NCBI GenBank assembly: GCA_029251465.1
Contig: JAQXDI010000061.1
Span: 19,341-83,340 of the forward strand
Origin: Ascidiaceihabitans sp.
GTDB taxonomy: Bacteria > Pseudomonadota > Alphaproteobacteria > Rhodobacterales > Rhodobacteraceae
Reading direction: 5' to 3'
DNA: 64,000 nucleotides
The notes below the pieces were generated by a model. That model was not told where the DNA came from, ran no database searches, and was given only the letters and a program-made list of their open reading frames with translations. Position numbers and translations under genes: made by a program. Each line of letters begins with the position of its first letter. Position 1 is the first letter of the stretch. Of the stretch, positions 25,477 to 33,485 are shown one piece after another.

Positions 25477-25911
25477 TTAGTGCCCCATGATCATGCCTTG
25501 CAGCGCGTCTTTTTCCATTGAAAGTTCGCTCAGCCGCGCCTTGACCACGTCGCCCAACGTGATCAGCCCGATCATCGCCCCGTCTTCTATCACCGGCATG
25601 TGGCGAAACCGTCCTTCGGTCATTTTGGCAAGGATCGCGTCGGCCCGGTCACTGCGCTGGCAGCTGACCAGCTTGGACGTCATGTACGCGTCGACGGTTT
25701 TCTCAAGGCAGCCAGCCCCCTGCTTGCCGATTTCGCGCACGATGTCGCGTTCTGACAAAATGCCCTGCGCCTCGCTGCCATCAGGCGAAATCACCACCGC
25801 CCCGATCCGTCGTTCCCCAAGGATTTTTGCCGCATCCGACATCGACGTGCCGGGCGTTACGGTGACAACGGCATCATCGGATTTCGATTTCAGGATTTGG
25901 TGGACTTGCAT
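25477..25911 (-). CDS. Two-CBS-domain protein
   Basis: 144 residues comprising a Bateman pair: CBS1 about 8-65 (MSDAAKILGERRIGAVVISPDG, ILSERDIVREIG) and CBS2 about 75-135 (ILAKMTEGRFRHMPVIEDGAMIGLITLGDVVKARL). Such stand-alone proteins bind adenine nucleotides and modulate partners. No partner is apparent, though coaD is downstream on the same strand. Confidence 0.9.
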   Translation of the reverse strand: MQVHQILKSKSDDAVVTVTPGTSMSDAAKILGERRIGAVVISPDGSEAQGILSERDIVREIGKQGAGCLEKTVDAYMTSKLVSCQRSDRADAILAKMTEGRFRHMPVIEDGAMIGLITLGDVVKARLSELSMEKDALQGMIMGH

Positions 25912-25965
25912 GGCTGACCTCGTGAATTGTGATGTGGTCCCCCCAGCCTCGCCGCAAAGGGTCGA

Positions 25966-26868
25966 TCAAGTCAAGGTTGCCGCTTGTAATTTTGCAACCT
26001 CCGCGCGCACCCCTGCCCCCAGTTCAGCCGCAAATCGCGCAAGTTTTGCGTTCTGGCGGTCATCTTCGTGACGGATCAGGTAAAAGCTGCGGGTGAGGCT
26101 GATGTGATCCATCAGGATGCGTTTGACTTTCGGGGCCGAGGGCAGCGCAAAATCGTGCACGACTCCAACGCCGCCGCCGTGGCGCAGCAAGTTCAGCTGC
26201 ACCGAGACGGAATTGCTGGCCAGCGGCACCCGCCCGACGCCGATGTCAGCAAGATAGTCCAGTTCGCGGTCAAAAATCATGTCGGGGATATAGCCGACAA
26301 TGCGGTGCGCCCTGAGGTCTTCGATGGTTTCGATGGGGCCATGCCGTTTCAGATAGTTTTGCGCGGCGGCCAGATGCAGGGAATAATCGGTGATTTTCTG
26401 CACAGTCAGCCGCCCTGCGGTGGGTGCGCTGACGCCAATCGCCAAATCCGCCTCGCGCCGCGACAGGTTGAACACACGCGGCAGCGCGACGATCTGGATA
26501 TCTAAGTCGGGGTGGTCCTGTGCCAGGGCCGCGCAGACTTGCGGCAAGATGTAGTTCGCACAGCCATCGGGCGCACCGATGCGCATCTGCCCTTTCAGGC
26601 TTTCGCTGTGATCCGGCAGGCTAGCGGTGGCAAGACGCATCGCAGCCTCAGCCGTTTCAGCGCGTGCAAGCAGTTCTGCCCCCGCTTCGGTCAGCGCGTA
26701 GCCTTGGGGTGATTTCATGAACAGTCCCGCGCCCACAGCATCCTCAAGCCGCGCCATGCGTCGCCCTAATGTTGCCGGGTCAAGGCGCAGCAGTTTGCCT
26801 GCCGCTGACAACCCACCCTCGCGCGCGACGGAAAGAAACAGGCGCAGATCATCCCAGTTGGTGTGCAT
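25966..26868 (-). CDS. LysR-family transcriptional regulator, divergent from mmsA
   Basis: 300 residues from the ATG at 26868 (MHTNWDDLRLFLSVAREGG). An N-terminal winged helix (GLSAAGKLLRLDPATLGRRMARLE) is followed by a substrate-binding domain (LKGQMRIGAPDG, READLAIGVSAPTAG). It shares a 109-base promoter region with mmsA containing a TTTTGC-N6-GCAAAA dyad, so it probably controls valine catabolism here. Longer in-frame starts extend into mmsA and are rejected. Confidence 0.9.
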   Translation of the reverse strand: MHTNWDDLRLFLSVAREGGLSAAGKLLRLDPATLGRRMARLEDAVGAGLFMKSPQGYALTEAGAELLARAETAEAAMRLATASLPDHSESLKGQMRIGAPDGCANYILPQVCAALAQDHPDLDIQIVALPRVFNLSRREADLAIGVSAPTAGRLTVQKITDYSLHLAAAQNYLKRHGPIETIEDLRAHRIVGYIPDMIFDRELDYLADIGVGRVPLASNSVSVQLNLLRHGGGVGVVHDFALPSAPKVKRILMDHISLTRSFYLIRHEDDRQNAKLARFAAELGAGVRAEVAKLQAATLT

Positions 26869-26884
26869 GTGAGGCTCCCGTTCA

Positions 26885-26902
26885 TTTTGCGAAAATGCAA
26901 AA
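26885..26902. promoter_or_regulatory. Putative LysR operator between regulator and mmsA
   Basis: TTTTGC (26885-26890) and GCAAAA (26897-26902) form a perfect dyad 17 bases before the regulator ATG. A related half-site TTTTGCAA lies near 26935, closer to mmsA. The layout fits a LysR autoregulatory site plus an activation half-site. Confidence 0.45.
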
Positions 26903-26977
26903 CGACTTTGGTATATTTCCTCTGTTGCCTGCGTTTTTGCAAGGGTACTGTGTGGCAAATTCCAAAGGGAGACTTCC

Positions 26978-28477
26978 ATGCAAGAACTCACACACTTTAT
27001 CAACGGCGAACACGTCAAAGGCACAACCGGCCGTTTTGCCGACGTCATGAACCCCGCCACGGGCGAAGTTCAGGCGCAATGCCCGCTCGCATCTGCCGCT
27101 GAAATGGACATTGCGGTGCAACACGCCACCGCCGCACAGCCAAAATGGGCCGCAACAAACCCACAACGCCGCGCCCGGGTGATGATGAAATTCGTCGGTC
27201 TTTTGAACGACAACATGGATAAATTGGCCGAGGCCTTGTCGCGCGAGCACGGCAAAACCTTGCCAGATGCGGCCGGTGACGTGCAGCGCGGACTGGAAGT
27301 GGTCGAATATTGCATCGGCGCGCCTGAGCTGCTGAAAGGTGATTACACCGACAGCGCGGGCCCCGGCATCGACATGTATTCCATGCGTCAGGCCTTGGGT
27401 GTCACGGCCGGCATCACGCCGTTCAACTTTCCGGCGATGATCCCGATGTGGATGTTTGCGCCAGCCATCGCGTGCGGCAACGCGTTCATCCTGAAACCGT
27501 CCGAGCGTGATCCGTCTGTGCCGCTTATGCTGGCCGAATTGATGCTGGAAGCGGGCCTGCCAAAAGGCATCCTGCAAGTCGTAAACGGTGACAAAGAAGC
27601 GGTTGATGCAATCCTGCACCACGACGTGATCCAGTCGGTTGGCTTTGTCGGATCGACCCCAATCGCCGAATACATTTATGCGACGGGCTGTGCGAACGGC
27701 AAACGCGTGCAGTGCTTTGGCGGCGCGAAAAACCATATGATCATCATGCCAGACGCGGACATGGACCAAGCAGCAGACGCGCTGATTGGTGCCGGTTACG
27801 GTGCGGCAGGCGAACGTTGTATGGCGATTTCGGTGGCGGTGCCTGTGGGCGACGACACGGCAGATCGTTTGATCGACAAATTGGTGCCCCGCATCGAGGC
27901 GCTCAAAGTCGGGCCATACACCTCAGGCAATGACGTCGATTACGGGCCCGTTGTGACGGCGGCGGCTAAGGCCAACATCGAACGTCTGGTCCAAACCGGC
28001 ATCGATCAAGGTGCGGAACTGGTTGTGGACGGGCGCGATTTCTCGTTGCAAGGCTATGAGGACGGTTTCTTTGTCGGGCCGCATTTGTTCGACAAAGCCA
28101 CCAAAGACATGGACATCTACAAGCACGAGATTTTCGGCCCCGTGCTGACCTGCGTACGCGCCCAAAGCTACGAAGAAGCGATTGGTTTGGCGATGGACCA
28201 CGAATACGGCAACGGCACCGCGATCTTTACCCGCGACGGCGACGCCGCGCGTGATTTTGCCAACCGGATCAACGTCGGCATGGTCGGTATCAACGTGCCA
28301 ATCCCTGTGCCATTGGCCTACCACACGTTTGGCGGTTGGAAAAAGTCGGTGTTTGGCGATCTGAACCAGCACGGACCAGATGCGTTCAAATTCTACACGC
28401 GCACCAAAACTGTGACAGCGCGCTGGCCTTCAGGCATCAAAGAAGGTGGCGAATTCTCAATTCCAGTCATGGAATAA
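26978..28477 (+). CDS. mmsA: Methylmalonate-semialdehyde dehydrogenase (CoA-acylating)
   Basis: 499 residues. The MmsA-specific features ITPFNFPAMIPMWMFAPAIACGN and the catalytic cysteine in GAGYGAAGERCMAIS are clear, and the usual ALDH glutamate is replaced as expected in acylating members (FGGAKNHMIIMPDAD). It converts methylmalonate semialdehyde to propionyl-CoA at the end of valine (and thymine) breakdown. The rest of the valine pathway is downstream, separated by a broken phosphoesterase gene. An inositol role is possible but no iol genes are seen. Confidence 0.95.
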   Translation: MQELTHFINGEHVKGTTGRFADVMNPATGEVQAQCPLASAAEMDIAVQHATAAQPKWAATNPQRRARVMMKFVGLLNDNMDKLAEALSREHGKTLPDAAGDVQRGLEVVEYCIGAPELLKGDYTDSAGPGIDMYSMRQALGVTAGITPFNFPAMIPMWMFAPAIACGNAFILKPSERDPSVPLMLAELMLEAGLPKGILQVVNGDKEAVDAILHHDVIQSVGFVGSTPIAEYIYATGCANGKRVQCFGGAKNHMIIMPDADMDQAADALIGAGYGAAGERCMAISVAVPVGDDTADRLIDKLVPRIEALKVGPYTSGNDVDYGPVVTAAAKANIERLVQTGIDQGAELVVDGRDFSLQGYEDGFFVGPHLFDKATKDMDIYKHEIFGPVLTCVRAQSYEEAIGLAMDHEYGNGTAIFTRDGDAARDFANRINVGMVGINVPIPVPLAYHTFGGWKKSVFGDLNQHGPDAFKFYTRTKTVTARWPSGIKEGGEFSIPVME

Positions 28478-28496
28478 TCGCGCCAGACTAAACGGT

Positions 28497-28534
28497 AAAA
28501 CGCCGCCGCATGAGTGATCTTGCGGCGGCGTTTT
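28497..28534. terminator. Bidirectional terminator after mmsA
   Basis: A 14-base perfect stem (AAAACGCCGCCGCA with TGCGGCGGCGTTTT) around a ten-base loop, with A- and T-tracts on both sides, serving mmsA and the convergent phosphoesterase gene. Confidence 0.92.
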
Positions 28535-28536
28535 CG

Positions 28537-29978
28537 TTAGTTCGCAACAGATGCTGAATGCAGCACGTTACCGGCTTTGCCGTGGAAATCGACAGCCCAC
28601 GCGCCGGTCTTTGGCGTGATGATCCCAAAACTGAAATCATACGACGTGAAAAACGTGCCGGTGTCACCGCCAAGGTTGGTGATGATGGTGCCAACTTTGG
28701 GATGCAGCGACCCGTCCGCTTGTTTCAGGCTAGGATCACGGCTGGTGCCGCCGTTGCCAAACACCAATTGTGTCGGGCGCCCGTTGTCCAGATCCATCTG
28801 CTGGGCGAGGTGAATGTGCCCTGCCATCGTCATTTTGATCTGCGCGGGCAGTTTCTTCCAGACGCTGGCGGCTAAGGCCTGTTGCAGGGTTTTGTCCGTC
28901 GCGCCAAAGCTTGGGTAGGTGGGGTTACCCCAGCTGGCGACGGCCCAGAACGGACGGTGCGTGACCAGCCACGCAGGCTTGGTCCCTCTCCCTTTGGCGA
29001 TCAATTCGACGCCACTGAATTCGGCGGCGTATTGTTTGACCATCGCGGGATCAGGGGTCTGATGCGTGTCGCGATCAATGCGCGATCAATGCGCGATGTG
29101 TCCATGACAATGACCTGAAAATCATCGAACACCACAGGATACGGTAGCGTATAGTTCCAATCGTTGCCCCCCGCATCCACTGGAGTGTTGGGCTGGCCGT
29201 TTTGGCCCAGCGTGCCCGGGCATGTGGTGGGCCAATCACCTGTCAGCTCAATCGGGTTCGGATCCAGCAGGTAAAACCACCCGTTCCACGCGCGGCTGCA
29301 GTCTTCGTGATTGCCGCGCACAGGGATCATCGGGGCCGCTGCGAACAGGTTTTTGGAGGGCGCGAAATAGTCAGCCTGCCAGCTGATCCAGCTGTAGCCA
29401 ACCGTGCGCTGATCGCATTTGGTGCCACAATATCCGTATTCGCGGTAGTGCATGTCGCCCACGTGGATCAGCAAATCGGGGGACTGGGCGGCGGTCGCAT
29501 TGGCGAGGCCCACGTAGTCCCAAGGCGGGCGCACGAGAGTTAAATCCCCTGAGGTATCAGTGGCTTGGGGCGTGGCTTTCGCAGCCTTTGCCCCGTCGCA
29601 ATCCTGTACGTCGCCGCCTTTGACGCGGCAGCCTGTGTCCCCGACCACCGCCACTTTTTGCGGAGACGTTGTCGGCGTGGGCAAGCTGATGCCTGCGACA
29701 GTCATGTTCGCCATGCTGGCGTCAACGGCACCAACACACACGCGGATTTCGTCGAAATTAGCGGGGGCCACATCGCTGCGCAAGGTCAGCGAAACAGTGC
29801 CTGCGTCATGCGTGAGATCAGGGCACATTGTGGCCCCGTTTGCGCCCTTGGGTACAATCACCCGCGCCTGCGCTTTGCCCAAACCGTCGTATTGAACCCA
29901 AGCATGCTGCGCCGTCGCCCCTGCACTGCCCAAGCCCGTCAGCGCAAACGCGGCAAGCATCGATTGAAAAACTTTCAT
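28537..29978 (-). pseudogene. Secreted metallophosphoesterase, frameshifted by an 11-base duplication
   Basis: The 5' part (29978 to about 29080) begins with a signal peptide (MKVFQSMLAAFALTGLGSAGATA) and has the metal-binding motifs VVGDTGC, HVGDMHYREYG and RGNHEDCSR. The 3' part (from about 29043) has THRPFWAV and AGHIHLAQ. Between them an 11-base unit is repeated in tandem (29071-29092). Deleting one unit joins the frames as MDTSRIDRDTHQTPDPAMV, giving one 476-residue calcineurin-like phosphoesterase. As it stands the protein ends early without the distal metal ligands. It is a recent pseudogene or a reversible slippage variant; the substrate is unknown. Confidence 0.85.
29071..29092. repeat. 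Tandem 11-base duplication inside the phosphoesterase gene
   Basis: GCGATCAATGC occurs twice head to tail (29071-29081, 29082-29092) and is followed by a further GCGAT. Eleven is not a multiple of three, so the duplication shifts the frame. Confidence 0.9.
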
Positions 29979-30140
29979 AAAATGTTCCCTAGAAACGGAT
30001 CAGGCCAAAAATGCAGCCCAAAATACAAACTTAACTTATGCGCAAAGCCTTGCATGTGTGCTTTGGGCTTGCAACATTCTCGAAACTTTCAGAATTTAAC
30101 ACATGTTCAATTCGACACATCCCCACCGCGAGGCACCCAA

Positions 30141-31283
30141 ATGGATTTTGCACTAAGCGAAGAACAAACCGCGATTTTTGACATGGCCCACAGCTTTGGC
30201 CAAGACAACATTGCGCCTTTTGCACGCCAATGGGAGGCCGACGGCACGATCCCGAAAACGCTCTGGCCAGAGGTCGGCGCGCTGGGATTTGGTGGGCTTT
30301 ACGTGTCCGAAGACGGCGGCGGCGCGGGGCTGTCACGCCTCGACGCAACGATGGTGTTCGAGGCCTTGTCGATGGCCTGCCCGTCGGTCGCCGCGTTCCT
30401 ATCGATCCACAACATGTGCGCCAAAATGATCGACAGCTTTGGCAGCGATGAATTAAAATCACGCGTTATGCCGGACGTTTTGACGATGAAAACCGTGCTG
30501 AGCTATGCGCTGACGGAACCGGGGTCAGGCTCTGATGCGTCGGCGTTGAAAACCCGCGCGGCCCGCACAAACGAAGGCTACACGCTGAACGGTACCAAGG
30601 CGTTTATTTCCGGTGGCGGCTATTCGGATGCGTATGTTTGCATGGTGCGCACCGGCGAAGATGGCGCAAAAGGTGTGTCCGCGATGTTGGTCGAAGACGG
30701 TGCTGCAGGCCTGAGTTTTGGCGCGCTAGAGGACAAAATGGGCTGGCGGTCACAACCCACAGCGCAGGTCCAATTTGACGACTGCCAAATCGATGCCGCC
30801 AACCTGATCGGCGACGAAGGCCGCGGATTCAAATACGCGATGATGGGGCTGGATGGGGGCCGTTTGAACATCGCCGCGTGTTCGATTGGTGCCGCGCAAA
30901 CCGCGTTAACCACCACGCTGGCCTACATGGGCGAACGCAAAGCCTTTGGCCAATCCATCGATCAATTCCAAGGGCTGCAATGGCGTCTTGCCGACATGGA
31001 AATTGAACTGCAAGCCGCCCGTACCTTTCTGCGCCACGCCGCATGGAAACTGGACACCGGCGCGCCCGATGCGACAAAATTCTGCGCGATGGCCAAGAAA
31101 TTCGTGACCGACGCAGGCAGCAAAATCGTTGATCAATGCCTGCAATTGCACGGTGGCTATGGCTATCTGGCCGACTACGGGATCGAAAAATTGGTGCGCG
31201 ATTTGCGGGTGCATCAAATCCTTGAAGGCACCAACGAAATCATGCGCGTGATCGTCGCCCGTGATATGTTGAAAAACCGCTAA
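30141..31283 (+). CDS. Acyl-CoA dehydrogenase, probably isobutyryl-CoA dehydrogenase
   Basis: 380 residues, GAGG eight bases before the ATG. FAD/substrate signatures YALTEPGSGSD and the C-terminal QCLQLHGGYGYLADYGIEKLVRD, then EGTNEIMRVIVARDML, with the catalytic glutamate in the family position, define a short-chain acyl-CoA dehydrogenase. Thirteen bases upstream of the hydroxyisobutyryl-CoA hydrolase/MmsB gene, so isobutyryl-CoA is the likely substrate in valine degradation. A longer in-frame start antisense to the phosphoesterase gene is rejected. Confidence 0.92.
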   Translation: MDFALSEEQTAIFDMAHSFGQDNIAPFARQWEADGTIPKTLWPEVGALGFGGLYVSEDGGGAGLSRLDATMVFEALSMACPSVAAFLSIHNMCAKMIDSFGSDELKSRVMPDVLTMKTVLSYALTEPGSGSDASALKTRAARTNEGYTLNGTKAFISGGGYSDAYVCMVRTGEDGAKGVSAMLVEDGAAGLSFGALEDKMGWRSQPTAQVQFDDCQIDAANLIGDEGRGFKYAMMGLDGGRLNIAACSIGAAQTALTTTLAYMGERKAFGQSIDQFQGLQWRLADMEIELQAARTFLRHAAWKLDTGAPDATKFCAMAKKFVTDAGSKIVDQCLQLHGGYGYLADYGIEKLVRDLRVHQILEGTNEIMRVIVARDMLKNR

Positions 31284-31295
31284 GGAGCCGACAGG

Positions 31296-33206
31296 ATGAG
31301 CGATATTTCAATCCGCATAACCGGCCACGCAGGACGGATCACGTTGCAGCGCCCCCAAGCGTTGAACGCCATGACCTACGAAATGTGCCTCGCGATCGAG
31401 GCCGCGCTGGACGCATGGCGCGATGACGATGCGGTTTGCGTCGTGGTTTTGGACGCCGAGGGCGACCGCGCCTTTTGTTCCGGTGGCGACATTGCAGACC
31501 TTTATGCGACAGGCCTTAACGGCGATTTCAGTTATGGGCAGACGTTTTGGGCGGATGAATACCGCCTGAACGCCAAGCTGTTTGAGTACCCGAAACCGGT
31601 GGTCAGTTTCCTGCAAGGGTTCACCATGGGTGGCGGCGTTGGCATTGGCTGTCACGGATCGCACCGCGTGGTCGGCGACACCAGCCAGATCGCAATGCCC
31701 GAGGTTGGCATTGGTCTGGTGCCTGATGTCGGTGGGTCTTTGATGCTGGCGCTGGCCCCTGAGCGGCTTGGCGAATACCTTGGCACAACGGCGTCGCGCA
31801 TGAACGCTTCGGATGCAATTTTTGCAGGATTTGCAGACCTCTACATAGCGGAGCTAAAGTGGCCTACCTTGATCGAGGCACTTGAGACAACTGGTGATGC
31901 TGACATTCTGATCGGGGAAACCCCCGCCGAGATTGGCCCGATCCAAGCCCAGATGGATGACATCAATCGCCACTTTCACGGGGCGACGCTTGGCGACGTA
32001 CTGACCACTTTGCAAAGTGATGACAGCGACTTTGCAAACAAGACGCTGAAGGCCATGCGCCGCAACAGCCCCCTGTCGATGGCCTGTACCTTTGAAATGC
32101 TCAGCCGCCTGCGTGGTCCGTCGATCAGCATGGCAAAAGCGTTGGACCTTGAATACCGTTTCACCGCCCGCGCGATGGAACATGGTGACTTTATCGAAGG
32201 CATCCGTGCCGCTATCATCGACAAAGATCGCACGCCCAAGTGGCAATTCGCAGATGGGAACGTGCCACCGATGGCCGTGTCCAAAATGCTGATGCCTCTA
32301 GGTGATTTGGCGCTTAAATTAAAAGGAAACGGCATGAACATCGGCTTTATCGGTTTGGGCAACATGGGCGCACCAATGGCGGCCAATTTGGCAGCAGCAG
32401 GGCACAACGTCAGCGGATTTGATCCAGCAGGCACAACAGCAGATGGCGTCACCGTCGCGGCGAATGCGGTCGAGGCGGCAACCGGCGCGGATGTTGTCAT
32501 CACGATGCTGCCAAATGGCTCGATCCTGCGATCCGTCGCAGCCGAAGTGATCGCGGCAATGCAAGCGGGCGCGACCTTGCTCGACTGTTCAACCGTTGAT
32601 GTAGAAAGCGCGCGCGCTGTGGCCACAGACGCGGCCGCCGCCGGGTTGTTGGCAGTCGATGCCCCTGTGTCAGGCGGCATTGGCGGCGCGGCAGGTGGGA
32701 CGTTAACCTTTATGGCCGGTGGGTCCGACGCGGGCTTTGCCAAGGTGCAGCCATTGTTTGAAATCATGGGCCAAAAGGCCGTGCATTGCGGTGAATCCGG
32801 CGCAGGCCAAGCCGCAAAGATCTGCAATAACATGATCTTGGGCGCAACAATGATCGCAACCTGCGAGGCATTCTCTTTGGCTGACAAGCTGGGGCTGGAC
32901 CGTCAAAAAATGTTCGATGTGGTGTCGACATCCTCTGGTTACAGCTGGTCGATGAACGCCTACTGCCCTGCCCCGGGCGTCGGGCCAACCAGCCCTGCGG
33001 ACAACGATTACACCCCCGGCTTTGCCGCTGAGTTGATGCTAAAAGACCTTGGGTTAAGCCAACAAGCGGCAGAGGCTGCCAACGCGGACACGCCCATGGG
33101 TGCGCTGGCACTGGCGCTGTACAAACAGTTTGTCGAGGATGAAGGCGGATTGGGCAAGGATTTCAGCGCGATGCTGCCGCGCTTTGAGGCCCGAGATCGC
33201 GGATGA
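31296..33206 (+). CDS. In-frame fusion: 3-hydroxyisobutyryl-CoA hydrolase + 3-hydroxyisobutyrate dehydrogenase
   Basis: A single 636-residue open frame. Residues 1-346 are an enoyl-CoA hydratase-fold 3-hydroxyisobutyryl-CoA hydrolase (GDRAFCSGGDIADLY, FTMGGGVGIGCHGSHR, MPEVGIGLVPDVGGS). Residues 347-636 are a complete MmsB dehydrogenase. The two enzymes catalyse consecutive steps of valine breakdown. The join reads ALKLKGNGMNIG and contains AAAAGGAAACGGCATG, a normal ribosome binding site and start for MmsB. So the fusion probably arose when the stop of the hydrolase was lost; a TAA in the +1 frame (CTTAAATT) lies 17 bases before the MmsB ATG. Confidence 0.85.
   Translation: MSDISIRITGHAGRITLQRPQALNAMTYEMCLAIEAALDAWRDDDAVCVVVLDAEGDRAFCSGGDIADLYATGLNGDFSYGQTFWADEYRLNAKLFEYPKPVVSFLQGFTMGGGVGIGCHGSHRVVGDTSQIAMPEVGIGLVPDVGGSLMLALAPERLGEYLGTTASRMNASDAIFAGFADLYIAELKWPTLIEALETTGDADILIGETPAEIGPIQAQMDDINRHFHGATLGDVLTTLQSDDSDFANKTLKAMRRNSPLSMACTFEMLSRLRGPSISMAKALDLEYRFTARAMEHGDFIEGIRAAIIDKDRTPKWQFADGNVPPMAVSKMLMPLGDLALKLKGNGMNIGFIGLGNMGAPMAANLAAAGHNVSGFDPAGTTADGVTVAANAVEAATGADVVITMLPNGSILRSVAAEVIAAMQAGATLLDCSTVDVESARAVATDAAAAGLLAVDAPVSGGIGGAAGGTLTFMAGGSDAGFAKVQPLFEIMGQKAVHCGESGAGQAAKICNNMILGATMIATCEAFSLADKLGLDRQKMFDVVSTSSGYSWSMNAYCPAPGVGPTSPADNDYTPGFAAELMLKDLGLSQQAAEAANADTPMGALALALYKQFVEDEGGLGKDFSAMLPRFEARDRG
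32334..33206 (+). CDS. mmsB: 3-hydroxyisobutyrate dehydrogenase, internal start within the fusion
   Basis: If translation re-initiates at ATG 32334 (AAGGAA seven bases upstream) a free 290-residue MmsB is made, the usual family length. Signatures are the Rossmann motif GFIGLGNMGAPMAANL, the substrate loop DAPVSGGIGGAAGGTL and the catalytic lysine in GAGQAAKICNN. It oxidises 3-hydroxyisobutyrate to methylmalonate semialdehyde, the substrate of MmsA. Whether free MmsB, the fusion, or both are made cannot be told from sequence. Confidence 0.8.
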   Translation: MNIGFIGLGNMGAPMAANLAAAGHNVSGFDPAGTTADGVTVAANAVEAATGADVVITMLPNGSILRSVAAEVIAAMQAGATLLDCSTVDVESARAVATDAAAAGLLAVDAPVSGGIGGAAGGTLTFMAGGSDAGFAKVQPLFEIMGQKAVHCGESGAGQAAKICNNMILGATMIATCEAFSLADKLGLDRQKMFDVVSTSSGYSWSMNAYCPAPGVGPTSPADNDYTPGFAAELMLKDLGLSQQAAEAANADTPMGALALALYKQFVEDEGGLGKDFSAMLPRFEARDRG

Positions 33207-33273
33207 ACCCTAGGTTGCAATCACCCATGTCGATTGTGGCAATACAGGTTTAAAGATGTCAAAATCAACACAA

Positions 33274-33298
33274 TGGGCCTGCTGAGGGCCCGTTTTTT
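33274..33298 (+). terminator. Terminator of the valine catabolic operon
   Basis: GGGCC pairs with GGCCC around a short loop, followed by GTTTTTT (33292-33298), 68 bases past the mmsB stop. The rest of 33299-33485 is AT-rich promoter-like sequence without a gene. Confidence 0.8.
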
Positions 33299-33485
33299 GC
33301 TTTCACTCACGTGGTGATTCCTTGAAAAATCATTTAATTTCAAAACACTAAACCTATTTTTGCGAAAAACCCGACAATACGGACAGTTTTCGACAAATGT
33401 TCACAATCTGATCCCAGCCTTGCCCGATTGATCAGGCAATTTCGACCTCGAACGCCGTTTATGTGGCGATGAATTTGAGGTTAAG

